Source of the DNA: Cryptomeria japonica
Taxonomy: Eukaryota > Streptophyta > Pinopsida > Cupressales > Cupressaceae
Direction of reading: 5' to 3'
DNA length: 64,000 nt
NCBI RefSeq assembly: GCF_030272615.1
Contig: NC_081405.1
Location: 158,397,954 to 158,461,953, forward strand
Part shown: piece after piece, positions 51,262-63,277 of the stretch
Numbering within the stretch: the stretch's first letter is position 1
Layout: every line of letters starts with the position of its first letter
Made by a program: the position numbers and the translations under genes
Notes under the pieces: model-generated
Told to the model about the DNA's origin: nothing
Database searches by the model: none
What the model saw: only the letters and a program-made list of their open reading frames with translations

Positions 51262-54200
51262 ATGGCTTCTTTTTCTGCTCCTGAATTTATTGTGAACCCT
51301 ACTATTGTGGAAAATATAAAACGCCCTAGGCCCATGCTCAAAATTATTCCTGAAGTAGCTAAGCAAGATGATTCCATAGGAGCATTTTCGAAGATTCCTA
51401 AAGGTGTAGCTTATGTTGAAGACCCTAGGATTTATATTCATTGCAACATTGAAGAATTAGGTTCTGAGGAATTGTTAAAAATGTTTAGAGCCGTAATTTG
51501 TGATGAAAATGGCACTGTTAAACCCAAGCACAAGATTATGGAGACTTTAGGTTTTGTTTTGATATTGACTATCCCTGAATTTTTGGAAGAAGTAGTGAGA
51601 ATTGTCCTAGGTAGGGCATGTGGATAATTTCTATGGTTAGACTCTATCTACAAATTCACCCGACAAGAAATTAGGGCAGTAACAGGTTTACCCTCAACCG
51701 GCAGCAGACTATACAAGACAAAGAAAGTCCCTAACAACAAAGTGATGACCCTAACTAGAGCATCATTAGGCAATAGAGCACTGAGAGTGAATGACATGAA
51801 GGACATCAATGTGAGATTCATAAGTATGATTTTATGTTACAAGACTACTAATGCAAATAGACTTAATTCAGTTTCTAGTCTGTGTATTAATAGTGCTTAT
51901 GAAATGGTGAACAACAATGCAAAAATAGATGTGTGTGAATGGATGAAAGATGAACTCATAGATAACTTTAAAAAGATTAAAGGTGATAAGAAAGGGACAT
52001 TTCATTTTGGTAATCTCTCAGTATGCTTAATGTTGTATTTCACAAAGGAGATCCCTGGTATAGGACAAAAAGACTTTGGATATGACATACCGGTAGGAAA
52101 ACAATTACAGGAAGCTTTCACCGCCATGGGTACTGCTAAGGACAACAATATAACTAAATATTTCAAATCTTTTCAAGCCAAAATGAAAACTAGAGAAAGA
52201 CTACCGCAAAGTGTAGTGGATAAATATGATAAAGAAATCTATTTTGTAATCAAGAAGGATGAAACATGGATGGAAGTTGTACTACCTAGAACTGTATGGG
52301 TAACAGAAATGGGCTATGAGGTAGATCTCAACATAATTGAGACTTATGCAAAAGCCTTGTTAGATGCACCGAGAGAACCAACAGAAGAAGTTTTTGGTAG
52401 TGCTGAAGCAATTGAAAGCAATGTGAAAATAATGAAGCAAAGGAAGAAAAGAGAAAAATACATAAGAGATGCATAAAAGTAGGTAAAGGAAATCAAAGAA
52501 AATTTTATGAACATTATTGGTATATCGACTAGTGAACTGGAAGGACTGCAACTGGAGGCACACATTTCAGCGGTTGGCACATCTTCTGACAATGAGATAC
52601 CAGCTGAATTCAAAAGAGTTGAAAGGAAGAGAAAACCTTCACTAGTACCCTCTCCTCCACCCAAAAGGAAAAGGACCTTAAGAAAGAAACAATAGGTAGT
52701 AAGGCAACCGGCTAAGCAACTAACTCCCAAGAAGAAACATAAACCGGTCATACCCTCATTAGATAATCTATTAAATGAAATAACTGATGATGGTAATTTG
52801 GCTAATATGAGAAAATTTTATCACATTCAAAGATTCAGAAAAGGAAAGCATTGAAAATAGTATAATTTAACATCTGGACATATACAAGAAAGTTTTAATT
52901 AAAGTTGTGGACGACTTGCCAAATGAACTATATAGAAGATTAGATGCAAAGAGGATTGCAGTGATGGAATTAGACAAGAAACTAAAAGTTGAAAAACTTC
53001 TAGCTGTACATCCGGTTAACTCAAAAGAGGAGATTGATGACCTAATTTGTGAGGCTAATAGATCTGTTTTTGCTAGTGGTCATCGACAAGTAAGTTTGAT
53101 GGCAAGTAGAGTAAATGAGATTGCAAAGGAAACTGTTGATAAATGGGATATCTCCTTTGTGGAAAAATAAAAACAAGAGGAATTGAACCGACCAAAGAAA
53201 AAATTCAAGGTATATCAGAAGGATAAGGACAAAGGGAAAGGTAAAGTTGGTGGAATAACGGACATCAAGCTAACTGATAATTTTCCACCACCCTTGGATA
53301 CTGCACTAGTACATACTGATGATCCACTGGTTACTGAAAGTGAAGGTGTCACACATGATAACACTAATCGTAAATCTGAAATACTATTCACCATGAATGT
53401 AGACACTCAGAAAGTGAGCATTGTTGTGGATAAGGACCATACAGAGGCTAAGGATGATATTGCTAACAGTGGAAACATTGTTGAGCAGCCGATGGAGACT
53501 ATTGAGGTTGAGATCAAAACAGAGCAAACAGAGAAAACATTACAAAATGAGCAACCATTGGATACTAGAATGAATACTAAAAGTATAGATGTTGGCACTA
53601 AGAAACCTACTGAAATTGAGATACCGGCAGTTGAGCACACAGAGAAACCTATAGAGGCACAGGTACATATTGAGGTAGTGAAACCGGTAATCACTGAAAA
53701 ACCCAAACCTTTACTAGTTGAAATGCAAACTCAGACTAATCCACTAGAGGATAATACAAGTAAAATGATTACAAATTTTGGAAGCACAAAGGTAATTAAG
53801 GTAGTTGGTCAGACATCCGGTACTTCATCAAGTGAATTCAGACCTACTAATGTGACAAAGGTACTCCTGGACTCTATCAAGAAGATAATTGACTGTAATG
53901 CATTGGCTTATAAGGTAATTGATGAGCCAATTCTTAAATTAATTACACTGAAATGTAACATAGATCATGTGAAGGATTCTTTAGGTAAATTGGACACGTT
54001 GTCCAAATTCATTACCAACAATGTAATAACAGTAGATAAGGTGAATGAGGACACATTCAAAGAGAAAGTTGAAAAGGAAAAGGATAAATTCTTTGAGGAT
54101 ACAATAAAGAAGTGCACAAAATACATAAATACACTATTACCGACACTGAATACTAAAATTTTGGAATATAAAGAGTTGTATAGAGAAACATGCAAGCCAC

Positions 54201-54553
54201 ATCTTTTGACAAAGGACATTGAAAAGGAAATAAGCAGAGTATAGAAGGAGATAGATAACATAGCTGATAACATAAGTGGTTCATCTGAACCTATAACAGT
54301 TATTGAGCAGGATATAGTAGGTTTTGAGGAGAAATTGGAGAATTTTGAGAAAGAGAAGGCAAGGATTAAGGCTAATGCCAGAGAACTTAAGTATAAACTT
54401 GGTCCTAAGTTGGACAACCTTATCTCTTTGAGAAATGAGATCTCTAAGGAATTACTTCAAGGAGAAAGATCACTGGAAGAGCATATGTATCATCTCACTG
54501 ACACAATCCAACAGACTGAGGCAACCTTAAACGACAACAACAGATTCATGTAG
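51262..54553 (+). pseudogene. R2 ORF2: conserved domain, basic linker, coiled coil (about 1,095 codons, broken)
   Basis: ATG 51262 (MASFSAPEFIVNPTI) begins a frame that continues to 52695 through in-frame stops at 51625-51627, 52474-52476 and 52693-52695. It shifts once before 52907, then runs with stops at 53168-53170 and 54242-54244 to 54553. The globular part includes EIRAVTGLPSTGSR, MKDINVRFISMILCYKTTNA, LNSVSSLCINSAYEMVNNNA and LSVCLMLYFTKEIPGI. The linker is basic (PPPKRKRTLRKKQ) and acidic/Thr-rich (KPTEIEIPAVEHTEKPIEA). The C-terminus is coiled coil (EKEKARIKANARELKYKLG). It aligns with R1 ORF2 in the globular part and shares the plan of the frame at 4892-7969. Unknown function; conservation in independent elements argues for a role in the element's life cycle. 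Confidence 0.75.
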
Positions 54554-54806
54554 AGTTTAAATTTGGTTTTGGCAGATATATTTCAGATAGTAACCAACCA
54601 GTTACAAACTTTGAGGTGAAATTTTTTGCACTCGTTTGACAATTTTTGACAACCTTTGTCATTGATTGCAAAGGGAGAGTAGTGGACAGAGAAAACTGAT
54701 TATTTAGAGAAGATCATTTGCTCAGGGGGAGCATATTTTTTTGGTAAATTTTTGGGGTTTTTGGAACAATTTTTGGATTTTTCTCATGAGTGTTGCCATT
54801 AGTTCC

Positions 54807-54818
54807 AAAGGGGGAGAT
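54807..54818 (+). promoter_or_regulatory. Polypurine tract of R2
   Basis: AAAGGGGGAGAT directly before TGTTGG of the 3' LTR; identical to that of R1. A second similar stretch (CAAAGGGAGAG) lies at 54669-54679. Confidence 0.92.
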
Positions 54819-55583
54819 TGTTGGCATTCTACACTTTTATGAGAATGGTGGTGTTGTCATTGATGGCAAACATCTAGAAACCTTCTGGCACTCATCTATT
54901 AAAGCCACTAGCAGGCATCGACACTGGCATAGACATCTACATACACCGACATACATTTCATCGACAGCGGCAACAATGCTTACCAACAACCCGACCGACA
55001 AGGAATAAACTTTTGTTTATTATATTTAATTGTAATTATCTTTTGTAAAGACGACAAGGCATATTGTTAAAGACTCGTATATATGTATGATATCTTATAA
55101 GGTCATTATGAGTAGTAAGGTATATGCATGGAGAGAATATATGGATGATATTTTGTATAAGGAGATATAGTTGACAACAAAGGTTTTGGTTATAGAATGA
55201 GCTTAAACCGGTACTGAACCTAGCATAGTTGATGCTAATTTGAAGCAGTATATTTTATTGGATTTCATAATCCACTTTTGTAGTCAGTGTGACTCTTATT
55301 GAGCAATGAGCTCTAGGCAGTTGGCCTTCCTGCATGTGCAGGCCCCTCATTGTAAGTAATATTTACTCATTGGCTAGTGAGTGAATATTGTGGGTCACAA
55401 ATCCCACTGAGGTTTTTCCCACACTGGGTTTCCTCATTAAACATATTGTGTTATGGTGTGTTTTCTATGTTGTCTTTATTGTTCCTGTTTATTGCATTAA
55501 TTCTTATTTACCAGTACACTATTTGGGGATGCAAAGTTCTTAATAAGTTTAAATATTCTGCTAACTGGTAAGATACTGAGTCA
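54819..55583 (+). repeat. 3' LTR of R2, cut by the assembly gap
   Basis: It follows the 5' LTR to base 55583 (TACTGAGTCA), a few bases before the C-run position. Differences from the 5' LTR are scattered single bases, so the insertion is not very recent. Confidence 0.92.
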
Positions 55584-56083
55584 NNNNNNNNNNNNNNNNN
55601 NNNNNNNNNNNNNNNNNNNNNNNNNNNNNNNNNNNNNNNNNNNNNNNNNNNNNNNNNNNNNNNNNNNNNNNNNNNNNNNNNNNNNNNNNNNNNNNNNNNN
55701 NNNNNNNNNNNNNNNNNNNNNNNNNNNNNNNNNNNNNNNNNNNNNNNNNNNNNNNNNNNNNNNNNNNNNNNNNNNNNNNNNNNNNNNNNNNNNNNNNNNN
55801 NNNNNNNNNNNNNNNNNNNNNNNNNNNNNNNNNNNNNNNNNNNNNNNNNNNNNNNNNNNNNNNNNNNNNNNNNNNNNNNNNNNNNNNNNNNNNNNNNNNN
55901 NNNNNNNNNNNNNNNNNNNNNNNNNNNNNNNNNNNNNNNNNNNNNNNNNNNNNNNNNNNNNNNNNNNNNNNNNNNNNNNNNNNNNNNNNNNNNNNNNNNN
56001 NNNNNNNNNNNNNNNNNNNNNNNNNNNNNNNNNNNNNNNNNNNNNNNNNNNNNNNNNNNNNNNNNNNNNNNNNNNNNNNNNNN
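55584..56083. other. Assembly gap of 500 N
   Basis: Exactly 500 N, a placeholder size. The sequence after it belongs to the right end of transposon A, so the last bases of the R2 LTR and some of A are missing. Confidence 0.99.
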
Positions 56084-56611
56084 TACATTTTTTAGAAACT
56101 AGACTCCATTCTACAATTTAAAAAAATAAATTGATTTTTGATTAGTTTTCACAAATTTTTGGGTGGAGCATGCTCAAATTTCTGTGCTTTCGGATGTGTC
56201 CACTTCAGAAATTCATAAAAATTTAAATATTAATAAAAAAAATTAGCCAAAAAATCTGGCATAAACTTCAAAGTGTTAGATACTTTCTCACTGGAGCTAT
56301 CTGCAAAATTCTAAAAAAAAGTTGACGTTTTAGGGGCACCACATTTCGTGCTATGTTTTTTTTTTTTTTGAAAAAATAGGACCAATAAATGTGGTTCCCC
56401 CTTTTTGAAACCCTTAATCTCCTCCATTTTCAAAACAAATTAGTAGTTTAGAAAGGAGATTCAGAGCACTTCAACTTTTGTTCTTGTTGCATCTTCAAAT
56501 TTTGAGTGTACCTATCTTCAATTTCTCATCGAAGTTCAAACTTTGTTGATTTCAGAAAAAAAGTGGCATCTTAAGACCCCTTTTTGGTCCCCCATGTTTG
56601 TGCACTTACCC
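56084..56611. repeat. Right subterminal region and terminal inverted repeat of A
   Basis: Sequence similar to 38940-39529 of B. The last 32 bases (56580-56611) are the inverse of the left end of A. It contains a T-run at 56360-56370 and no gene. Confidence 0.82.
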
Positions 56612-56615
56612 ACAT

Positions 56616-57677
56616 AGAAATGCCTTTCTTACTCAAAATATAGGAATGTATGTCTATTTTATCTTCTACACTCTATTCTTATTTATAAGGTCATTCTAAA
56701 AACCAAATTCTACCAAAAATTAGTATAGTTATCCCTATATCTTATTGTTTTGATATTAGGAGTTGTTGGTATTTATGTTTTTTTTCAAATACCACATTGA
56801 AAGTGTCATTATGAATATATACAATTGGCATTCATGTTTGGGACTTGGAACTATTTGCTTGTTTTCTATACAAGTACATCCATTTCCTTGAAGTTCCCAT
56901 GATAATTAAGCCTAGCATGGAGCTTCAACATATTTTTTATGTTTCACAAATGAATGGCATCTTCATGTCATCAACCAAGCAAATGCCTAGTTGTTTATGC
57001 ACTTTGATTTTGTTTCCTTTTTAATGGTTGGTTGTTCATTATTGTCTTTCTTCTTTCTAGGTTGTACCATATTTTGTGAGTGGTTGTATAATCCCTTGGC
57101 ATGCGTTGTTAAAACACTTGATATATCTGTTTGTAATAGCAATGAAAAAGCTTGGGTTTTTTAAGAAGCTTACGTTCCTTGAGAGCTCAAGGTTGTACAA
57201 ATGATGCCAATTGTTTTAGAACCTACAAGATTAGTAATGATGTCCTCTGGATTACAAAGGAAATTAACCAAATAGAATAGAGAATAGAAAAATAAACAAA
57301 TTCTACACTCCAAGAAACCACCATTTTATTTTTTTATTCTGCAAATTGAAAATTACATCTCTTTATTTTGCAAATAGAAAATTATATCTCAATAACCACC
57401 CTCCTATGATTTTTTCTATTCTCTTCTTATTCTTCACTAATTCTAAGACTAACTACTTAACAAAAATATCAACCCTCTAATTTGGTTCCTACAAGGTATG
57501 TTGAATAACAACAGTTCCAACAGTAATAATTTAGATCTAATTTTAAATAATACATAGATTACAAGAAACAACTAGTTAAATTAAAGAATCAACTCCTAAT
57601 TTTTTAGAGTTAGTTGGCAATCATAATTATTTTCTTGCATCATTCTCCCCTTATTTTAAAACTTTGAACCTCCTATT
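56616..57677. other. Spacer between transposons A and C, no supported gene
   Basis: AT-rich sequence that continues the left flank of A (16379). Short plus-strand open pieces (for example around 57060-57200) are unrecognised. Confidence 0.55.
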
Positions 57678-57699
57678 GGGCGTATGCACGAAGTTGTGG

Positions 57700-57810
57700 T
57701 ACCAAAAAGGTGCCACAATTCTATTTTTTTTGAAAAGGCCATAAGGTGTGCGCCCTATAATGTGTGCCCCCTATAAGGTGCATGCATTATAGGGTGTGTG
57801 CCTTATTTTT
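57700..57810. promoter_or_regulatory. Subterminal GGTGTGCGCCCTATAA repeats of C
   Basis: GGTGTGCGCCCTATAATG (57746), GTGTGCCCCCTATAAGGTG (57761) and the inverse ATTATAGGGTGTGTGCC (57787) are packed in 60 bp. The position corresponds to the GCGC-motif clusters of A and B. Confidence 0.55.
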
Positions 57811-57957
57811 GTTCTTTGAACAGAACCTATTGCTTTTGTTTTGGGCGTTAGTTTTCCTTCCCAAGCCCACGTTTTGGCAATTTCCAGTGCCTTTGTGTTG
57901 TGCTCGCCCTTTGTAGAAGCAAGATATTGGGCCCTAAGTTGTCCATTTCTCATCAAA

Positions 57958-59921
57958 ATGCTACCACGACATCAAATAGCTTGAAGAGGTATGTATTTTT
58001 GTTTCCTTATTGTCATTTTTTTATTAATTTGAAGATTAAACTAGGTTTCTTGATTTAAATTTATTTTAATTGTCAGGAATTGAGATTGCACAAGAAAATG
58101 TTGAAAACACTCAATCACCTCCTCATGAAGACCATAATGAAGAACAAGCACATCAAGAACCTCCTACAATCCCCAGACATCCCATAGGTACATAAGAAAA
58201 CCTATTAGGGCAAATAGAAAAAACCCAGGAAAGAGCTTGAAGATTTAATCACAAGGCTAAATGATCCCACTGGAACAAACTCCCATAGGACAAACCTTGT
58301 GAATTCTCTGCAATCTATTGTATCTCACATAAAATCAATGAGTGGGAAAATCAATTATTGGTCCAATAAAAAGGAAGAACAAAAACAATTTTATGCTAAC
58401 AAATTATCATATGCGATAGTGAAGAAAAAGAAAATTAACATTTATTTGACTTGTGTTCCCTTTTTACCGATCCCCGAATGAATCAACCTTTACACCTTGG
58501 ATGTAGGATATTTCCTATCCATTGGTGTTGCCATGAAGGGATTAAGAAATTTTGGGGGGATAGGTGGTGGATGGTATTTGATCTGCCCCCATTCAATAAT
58601 CATGAGGTACCCCAATACTTTTTGAGGAAACTATATGGTGAGTTTGTCCTTAATGAGATCCCAAACTATTTTGATTTTGTAGATTTCCAAGGTAGAGGTG
58701 GTGGCTCCTCACATGATAGAGTGGGTGCAAAATGTGACCCAAATCTCCCACCAAGACCCTTGGCCAAACCTATGGTGGAGAATGTCATTATGCCTTCCTT
58801 TTTGAAGGATAGTATTGATGTCGAAACTCTAGACTCTATTAGCTCACTCACTCATACCCTTATACATTATGTTAGGCCTCTAGTAGAGGGTGATGTGGCT
58901 GATGCACATGATTCTTCTAGGTATCAATTTCTAGCTCTTTTTTGCCGATCTTGTGGTTCTCTTTGCACTTATGATCCTAATAGCAGTAAGCATGCACGCG
59001 CACGAGTGCAGATTGCTATAGAGAACATTGTCATGACAAAATCCTTGCTGGATGAAACATTTAGCATTGATACCCAGGTGAATTTCATTACAAGCTCATT
59101 TCATTATTTTTATTAAATTTTATATAAATTTTTTAGAATATATCTAAATTAGTAAATGATTATAATAATAAATCAGGGTCAAAGTGTTGACAATACTAGC
59201 AACATTCTCGCATCACTCTTTTTCATTTCGTCAACTCCACAAGTATACAACGAGTGAAGAAATATAATTATTATATGTGAATAGTTGAACCTTATGTGAA
59301 TGATTTTCTAATTACTCATTTTGGATGTCAAATAGTTTGATGATGGAGCTTCAACATCAACACCTCATAGTGTAGCTCATCGAGAATATTTCACCTAGAT
59401 AAGCATTTTATTGTTTAATGTTGTTATTAAATAATATAGATAGTTTTAGTGATTGATCAATATACTTTGTTTAATTTTTAGATGTTGACATGAGAGACTC
59501 CTCCTATTGTTCACACGACAATGGAGCACGGTCTTGTTGCTAAAGTAGCAAGTTTAGTTGCTTTGATAGAAGTACGAGACATATTAGTAAATTTAGTAAA
59601 TTTAGCATTACATTTGTTATCCTAATAATATATTATTGAAAATTTTAACTATACTTATGCTTAGTTTAATTTATATTGTGATGCCTATAGGAGGGGCTTG
59701 TCACTCCAGATCATGAAAGTGCACCTACTATGGATGAACATCGTGATTATTTGTATGCAGTAAGTGACTATTCTATTATATCTCATTATAAAATTGAATT
59801 TATGTATATGTTAACATCATTATTTTTATTGTATCAAGTGGATTTAAAAAAAAGTCTGGAGAGGAGGTTGAGTGGGCACTCTCGAAAGACACCTGCATCA
59901 TATACATCTCCATCCCCCTGA
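57958..59921 (+). pseudogene. Left gene of transposon C (unknown function)
   Basis: Exon 1 from ATG 57958 has a donor at 57989 and contains a TGA where A reads CGA. The exon 2 acceptor is at 58075-58076. The coding core 58451-59078 is the best preserved copy: FPIHWCCHEGIKKFWGDRW, VFDLPPFNNHEVPQYFLRKL, VLNEIPNYFDFVDFQGRGGG, SISSLTHTLIHYVRPL, CRSCGSLCTYDPNSSKHA and MTKSLLDETFSIDTQ, then the donor GTGAAT. One base is gained or lost around 58460, and a stop lies in the N-terminal part. Small exons follow, ending RLSGHSRKTPASYTSPSP with a stop at 59919-59921. The His-x-x-Cys and Cys-x2-Cys positions agree in A and C. I do not recognise the domain; a DNA-binding accessory protein is only a guess. 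Confidence 0.68.
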
Positions 59922-59989
59922 CAAGCAAAGATATCTCGTGATCTATTTACTTCCCCTAGAGGGAAATGACTAGAGTAGGGTCTTATTTT

Positions 59990-60205
59990 GTATACCTATA
60001 TGGCAATTTTGAACATATGTTTTGTATTACAAATACATGACATTCTATGTCCATATGGCTTTTGGCAAGCCTATTTGACTTTAATAGATATTATGTTGTA
60101 TGCCTATATGACAATTTTGAACATATGTTTTGTTTTACAAATATGTGACATTCAATATCCATATAGCTTTTGGCAAGCCTATTTGACTTTATTGGATATA
60201 TTTGA
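59990..60205 (+). repeat. Tandem duplication of ~107 bp after the left gene of C
   Basis: Two adjacent copies share CAATTTTGAACATATGTTTTG and GGCTTTTGGCAAGCCTATTT-type blocks, differing at about ten sites. Confidence 0.9.
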
Positions 60206-60734
60206 TACTTTTATCGGTATATAATGTTGTATGGATTTATAGCTTTTTGGTTAATAAAAATCATTTATCATGGTTATCCATAATTGCACAAAATTGATTG
60301 TTAATTTAGCTTTGAACCTAAATATGTGTCTCTAATCCAAGACACAAGCTTACATGGATAAACACAAATTCAATTGTTATAGTCCAAATATGACTAGAGG
60401 CATTCTCCAACATTCACATTAATACAAACCACAATTTAAGAGTAAATTTTAAATGTCATACAAGGTTTGTCGATTTTCATATTCAAATAACCCTACTCAT
60501 GAGAGTGAAACAAAATTTAATAATATATAAGGAAAACACGGAAAGAACCAAAATTAGACAATGTAAGATACCATTGTACCAATACCCATTCTAAAAAAAT
60601 TGTATAGCCCATACAATTCTACTCATCTAATGCATACCCTAATAGAGCTACTTTAGATGAATCCCAACAATTAATAGTACTTAATAGTATTTAGGTCTAT
60701 TAATCTAATGCATACCCTAATACAATGTCATAAC
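60206..60734. other. Spacer of C before the array
   Basis: AT-rich; CTAATGCATACCCTAATA occurs twice (60632 and 60705). No gene. Confidence 0.55.
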
Positions 60735-62884
60735 ATGACCCTGTAGGATCAGACAACTTGTGTGTATGTCTCACGAGCGCTAAGAAATGCGTCACCTAAG
60801 TTTGACAACTTTTTGCGTTTTGAGCACTTAACTACGATGGCCAGTAGGGTGTGGCCCAGATTGATCAGACAAGTTGGAGAGCAAAATGAAATATTTTCGG
60901 TGCCATGACGAGCGGATTGAAAGTTAGGGCATTGTGCAACTTTTCATTGAACTCATATGACACTTTTTGTCACAACCGAGAAAGTGTTGCCAAGAAAAAA
61001 TGGATCCAAGTCTTCTAAAATCATGAGAGGTTTTTGTAGAGTGTCGTAACAATACCCCATGGGATAGATGACTCTTTTGTATGTCTCACAGGTGCCAAGA
61101 AACGCATCGCCAAAGTTTGACAACTTTTCGCGCTTTGAGCACTTAAGTGTGATGGATGGTAGGGTGTGGCCCGAATCGATCGGACGAGTTGGAGAGAAAA
61201 ATGAAAGCTTTCCTAGCGTAAACCCGACCACCTAGATGCGTATGAGGTAATGGTTCAGTGCAACTTTTCATATAGTCATGTGATGCTTTTTCTCACAACC
61301 AAGAAAGTGTCACCACAAGAAATTGGATCTGAGTCTACCAAAACTGAGAGAGGTTTTTGTAGAGGGTCGTAACATGACCTTGTAGTTTCAGACATCTCAT
61401 TTGAATGTCTCATGGGCACTAAGAAAAGCATCACAGAATATTGATAACTTTGAGCACCTTGAACACTTAAGTGAGTTTGCTGCTAGGGTGTGGCCTAGAT
61501 CGATTGAGCGAGATCGAGAGAGGAACAAAAGCATTCCTAGCATAAACTTGACTACCTGAATGTGTATGAGTTGATGGTTCGGTGCCAGGAATAGCAGATT
61601 GAAATTTGGGGCATTGTGCAACTTTTCATAATACCCATGTAATGCTTTTTCTTGCAACCGAGAAAGTGTCGCCACAAGAAATTAGATTTGATTGTACTTG
61701 AATTGAGAGAGGTTTTTATACAGGTTCGTAAAATGAGCCTATAGGATCAGATGACTCATTCGTATGTCTCACGGGCATCGAGAAATGCATCACTAAATAT
61801 TGACAACATTGAGCACCTTGAGCACTTAAGCAAGTTCGCTGCTAGGATGTGACCCCGATCGATCGAGCGAGTTCAAGAGAGGAACAAAGCCATTTCTAGC
61901 ATAAAACTAGCGACTCAGATGCGTACGAGTTGATAGTTCAGTGCCACAACAAGCAGATTGAAATTTGGGGCATGGCACAACTTTTCATTATACTTATGTG
62001 ATGCTTTTTTCTCGCAACTGAGAAAGTTTTGCCACAAGCAATTGGATCTGAGTCTTCCTGAACTGTGAGAGGTTTTTCACACTTTGAGCACTTTAGGGAT
62101 TTCACTGCTAGGATGTGGCTCAGATTGATCAAGCAAGTTCAAGAGAGGAACAAAGGAAGTCCTAGAATAAACCTGACCACCCAGATGTGAACAAGCTAAC
62201 GGTTTGGTGCCATGACGAGCAGATTGAAAGATGGGGCATTGTGCAACTTTTCATTTAACTCATCTGACGCTTTTTCTCGCAACTGAGAAAGTGTCACAAA
62301 AAGAAATTGGACCCAATTCTACTTGAATGGAGAGAGGTTTTTATAGAGTGGTATCTCATGACCTTGTAGGATCAGATGACTCATTCGTATGTCTTATGGG
62401 CATCTAGAAACACGATGCCAATTTTTAATAAGTTTTCACACTTTGAGCACTTTAGGGATTTTGTAGCTAGGATGTGGCCCGGATCGATTGAGTGACATCG
62501 AGAGATGAATGATGGAATTCCTAGCATAAAAATAGCCACCCACACACAACGAGGTGAAGGTTTGGTGCCACGATGAGCAGATTGAAAGATGGGGCATTTT
62601 GCAACTTTTCAATGTACTCATCTGATGTTTTTTCTCCCAACTGATAAAGTGTTGCCACAAGCAATTGGATGCGAGTCTACCAAAACCAAGAGAGGTTATT
62701 TTAGAGTGAAATCTCATGACCCCATAGGATTAGATGGATCATTCATATGTCTTATGGACATCGATAAAATCGATGCCAAATTTTGACAATTTTTCACTCT
62801 TTGAGCACTTTAAGGATTTCGCTGCTAGGATGTGGGCCCGGATCGATCGAGTGAGTTCAAGAGAGGAATGAAGGAATTCCAAGC
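60735..62884 (+). repeat. Tandem array of transposon C (diverged ~310-370-bp units)
   Basis: About six units are marked by TTTGAGCACTTAA near 60820, 61135, 61448, 61816, 62089, 62443 and 62800, with the same CCTAGCATAAAC and GTGACGCTTTTTCTCGCAAC-type blocks as A. Orientation is the same as in A. Unit length varies more than in A. Confidence 0.9.
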
Positions 62885-63054
62885 TGTAGCGTCCTAAAAT
62901 TGTGACACTTGCAATTTTGACTGCATTTCGATCTTCACGATGGCGACGCAACATGGAACCTGAATGGAGACCCCGAAACCTGTTTACAACACCAAAAACT
63001 GCATTTTTCAAGCACCTTGGCCTGAACCTCCTTTGCACCCTGCTGTCCCGGGAG

Positions 63055-63165
63055 GTGGGACCAGAGCGCCCAGCGCCCTGGTCCTTCAGGACCAGGGCAC
63101 TCAGCGCCCTGTTCCCCCAGGACCATGGTGCCCAGCACCCTGGTCCCTGGCCCTATTTTGGGCCC
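63055..63165. repeat. GC-rich CAGCGCCCTGGTCC repeat in the LTR
   Basis: CAGCGCCCTGGTCC, CAGCGCCCTGTTCC and CAGCACCCTGGTCC occur about 36 bp apart with CAGGACCAGGGC between them, so the repeats are also mutually complementary. Confidence 0.8.
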
Positions 63166-63269
63166 GGTCTCCTATGGGACTTCGGGTCTTTTTGTTTGCA
63201 AATTGGAAAATTATCTTTCTTGGTCGGCCTAAGGTCAGGAAAATCAGTCTATCAACCCTAATTGACAAG

Positions 63270-63277
63270 TATATAAA
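63270..63277 (+). promoter_or_regulatory. TATA box of the 62,885 LTR
   Basis: TATATAAA followed by a pyrimidine-rich start region (ACATTTTCCTCTCCC); a usual promoter layout for an LTR. Confidence 0.55.

Larger units (their letters stand above)
48967..55583 (+). mobile_element. Non-autonomous LTR retroelement R2 (3' end lost in assembly gap)
   Basis: 5' LTR 48967-49775, PBS 49778-49789, gag with zinc knuckles 49848-50957, ORF2 51262-54553, PPT 54807-54818, 3' LTR from 54819 into the N gap. There is no protease, RT or integrase. Overall plan, PPT and ORF2 domain agree with R1, although the LTRs differ in sequence, so these are two subfamilies. Length of about 6.6 kb is close to that of R1 without transposon B. 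Confidence 0.9.
57678..62884. mobile_element. DNA transposon C, left part (same family as A and B)
   Basis: The left end GGGCGTATGCACGAAGTTGT resembles the ends of A and B. The left gene (57958-59921) and the ~358-bp array (from about 60735) follow in the same order. At 62885 an LTR interrupts the array, and the transposase gene and right end are outside the window. The target duplication would be TATT if 4 bp (57674-57677), which cannot be tested here. Confidence 0.75.

Noticed and set aside
49820-54553. R2 as an ordinary copia element with degraded pol
   Set aside because: No protease, integrase or RT motif is found in any frame. The coding space is taken by ORF2, which is conserved in R1.
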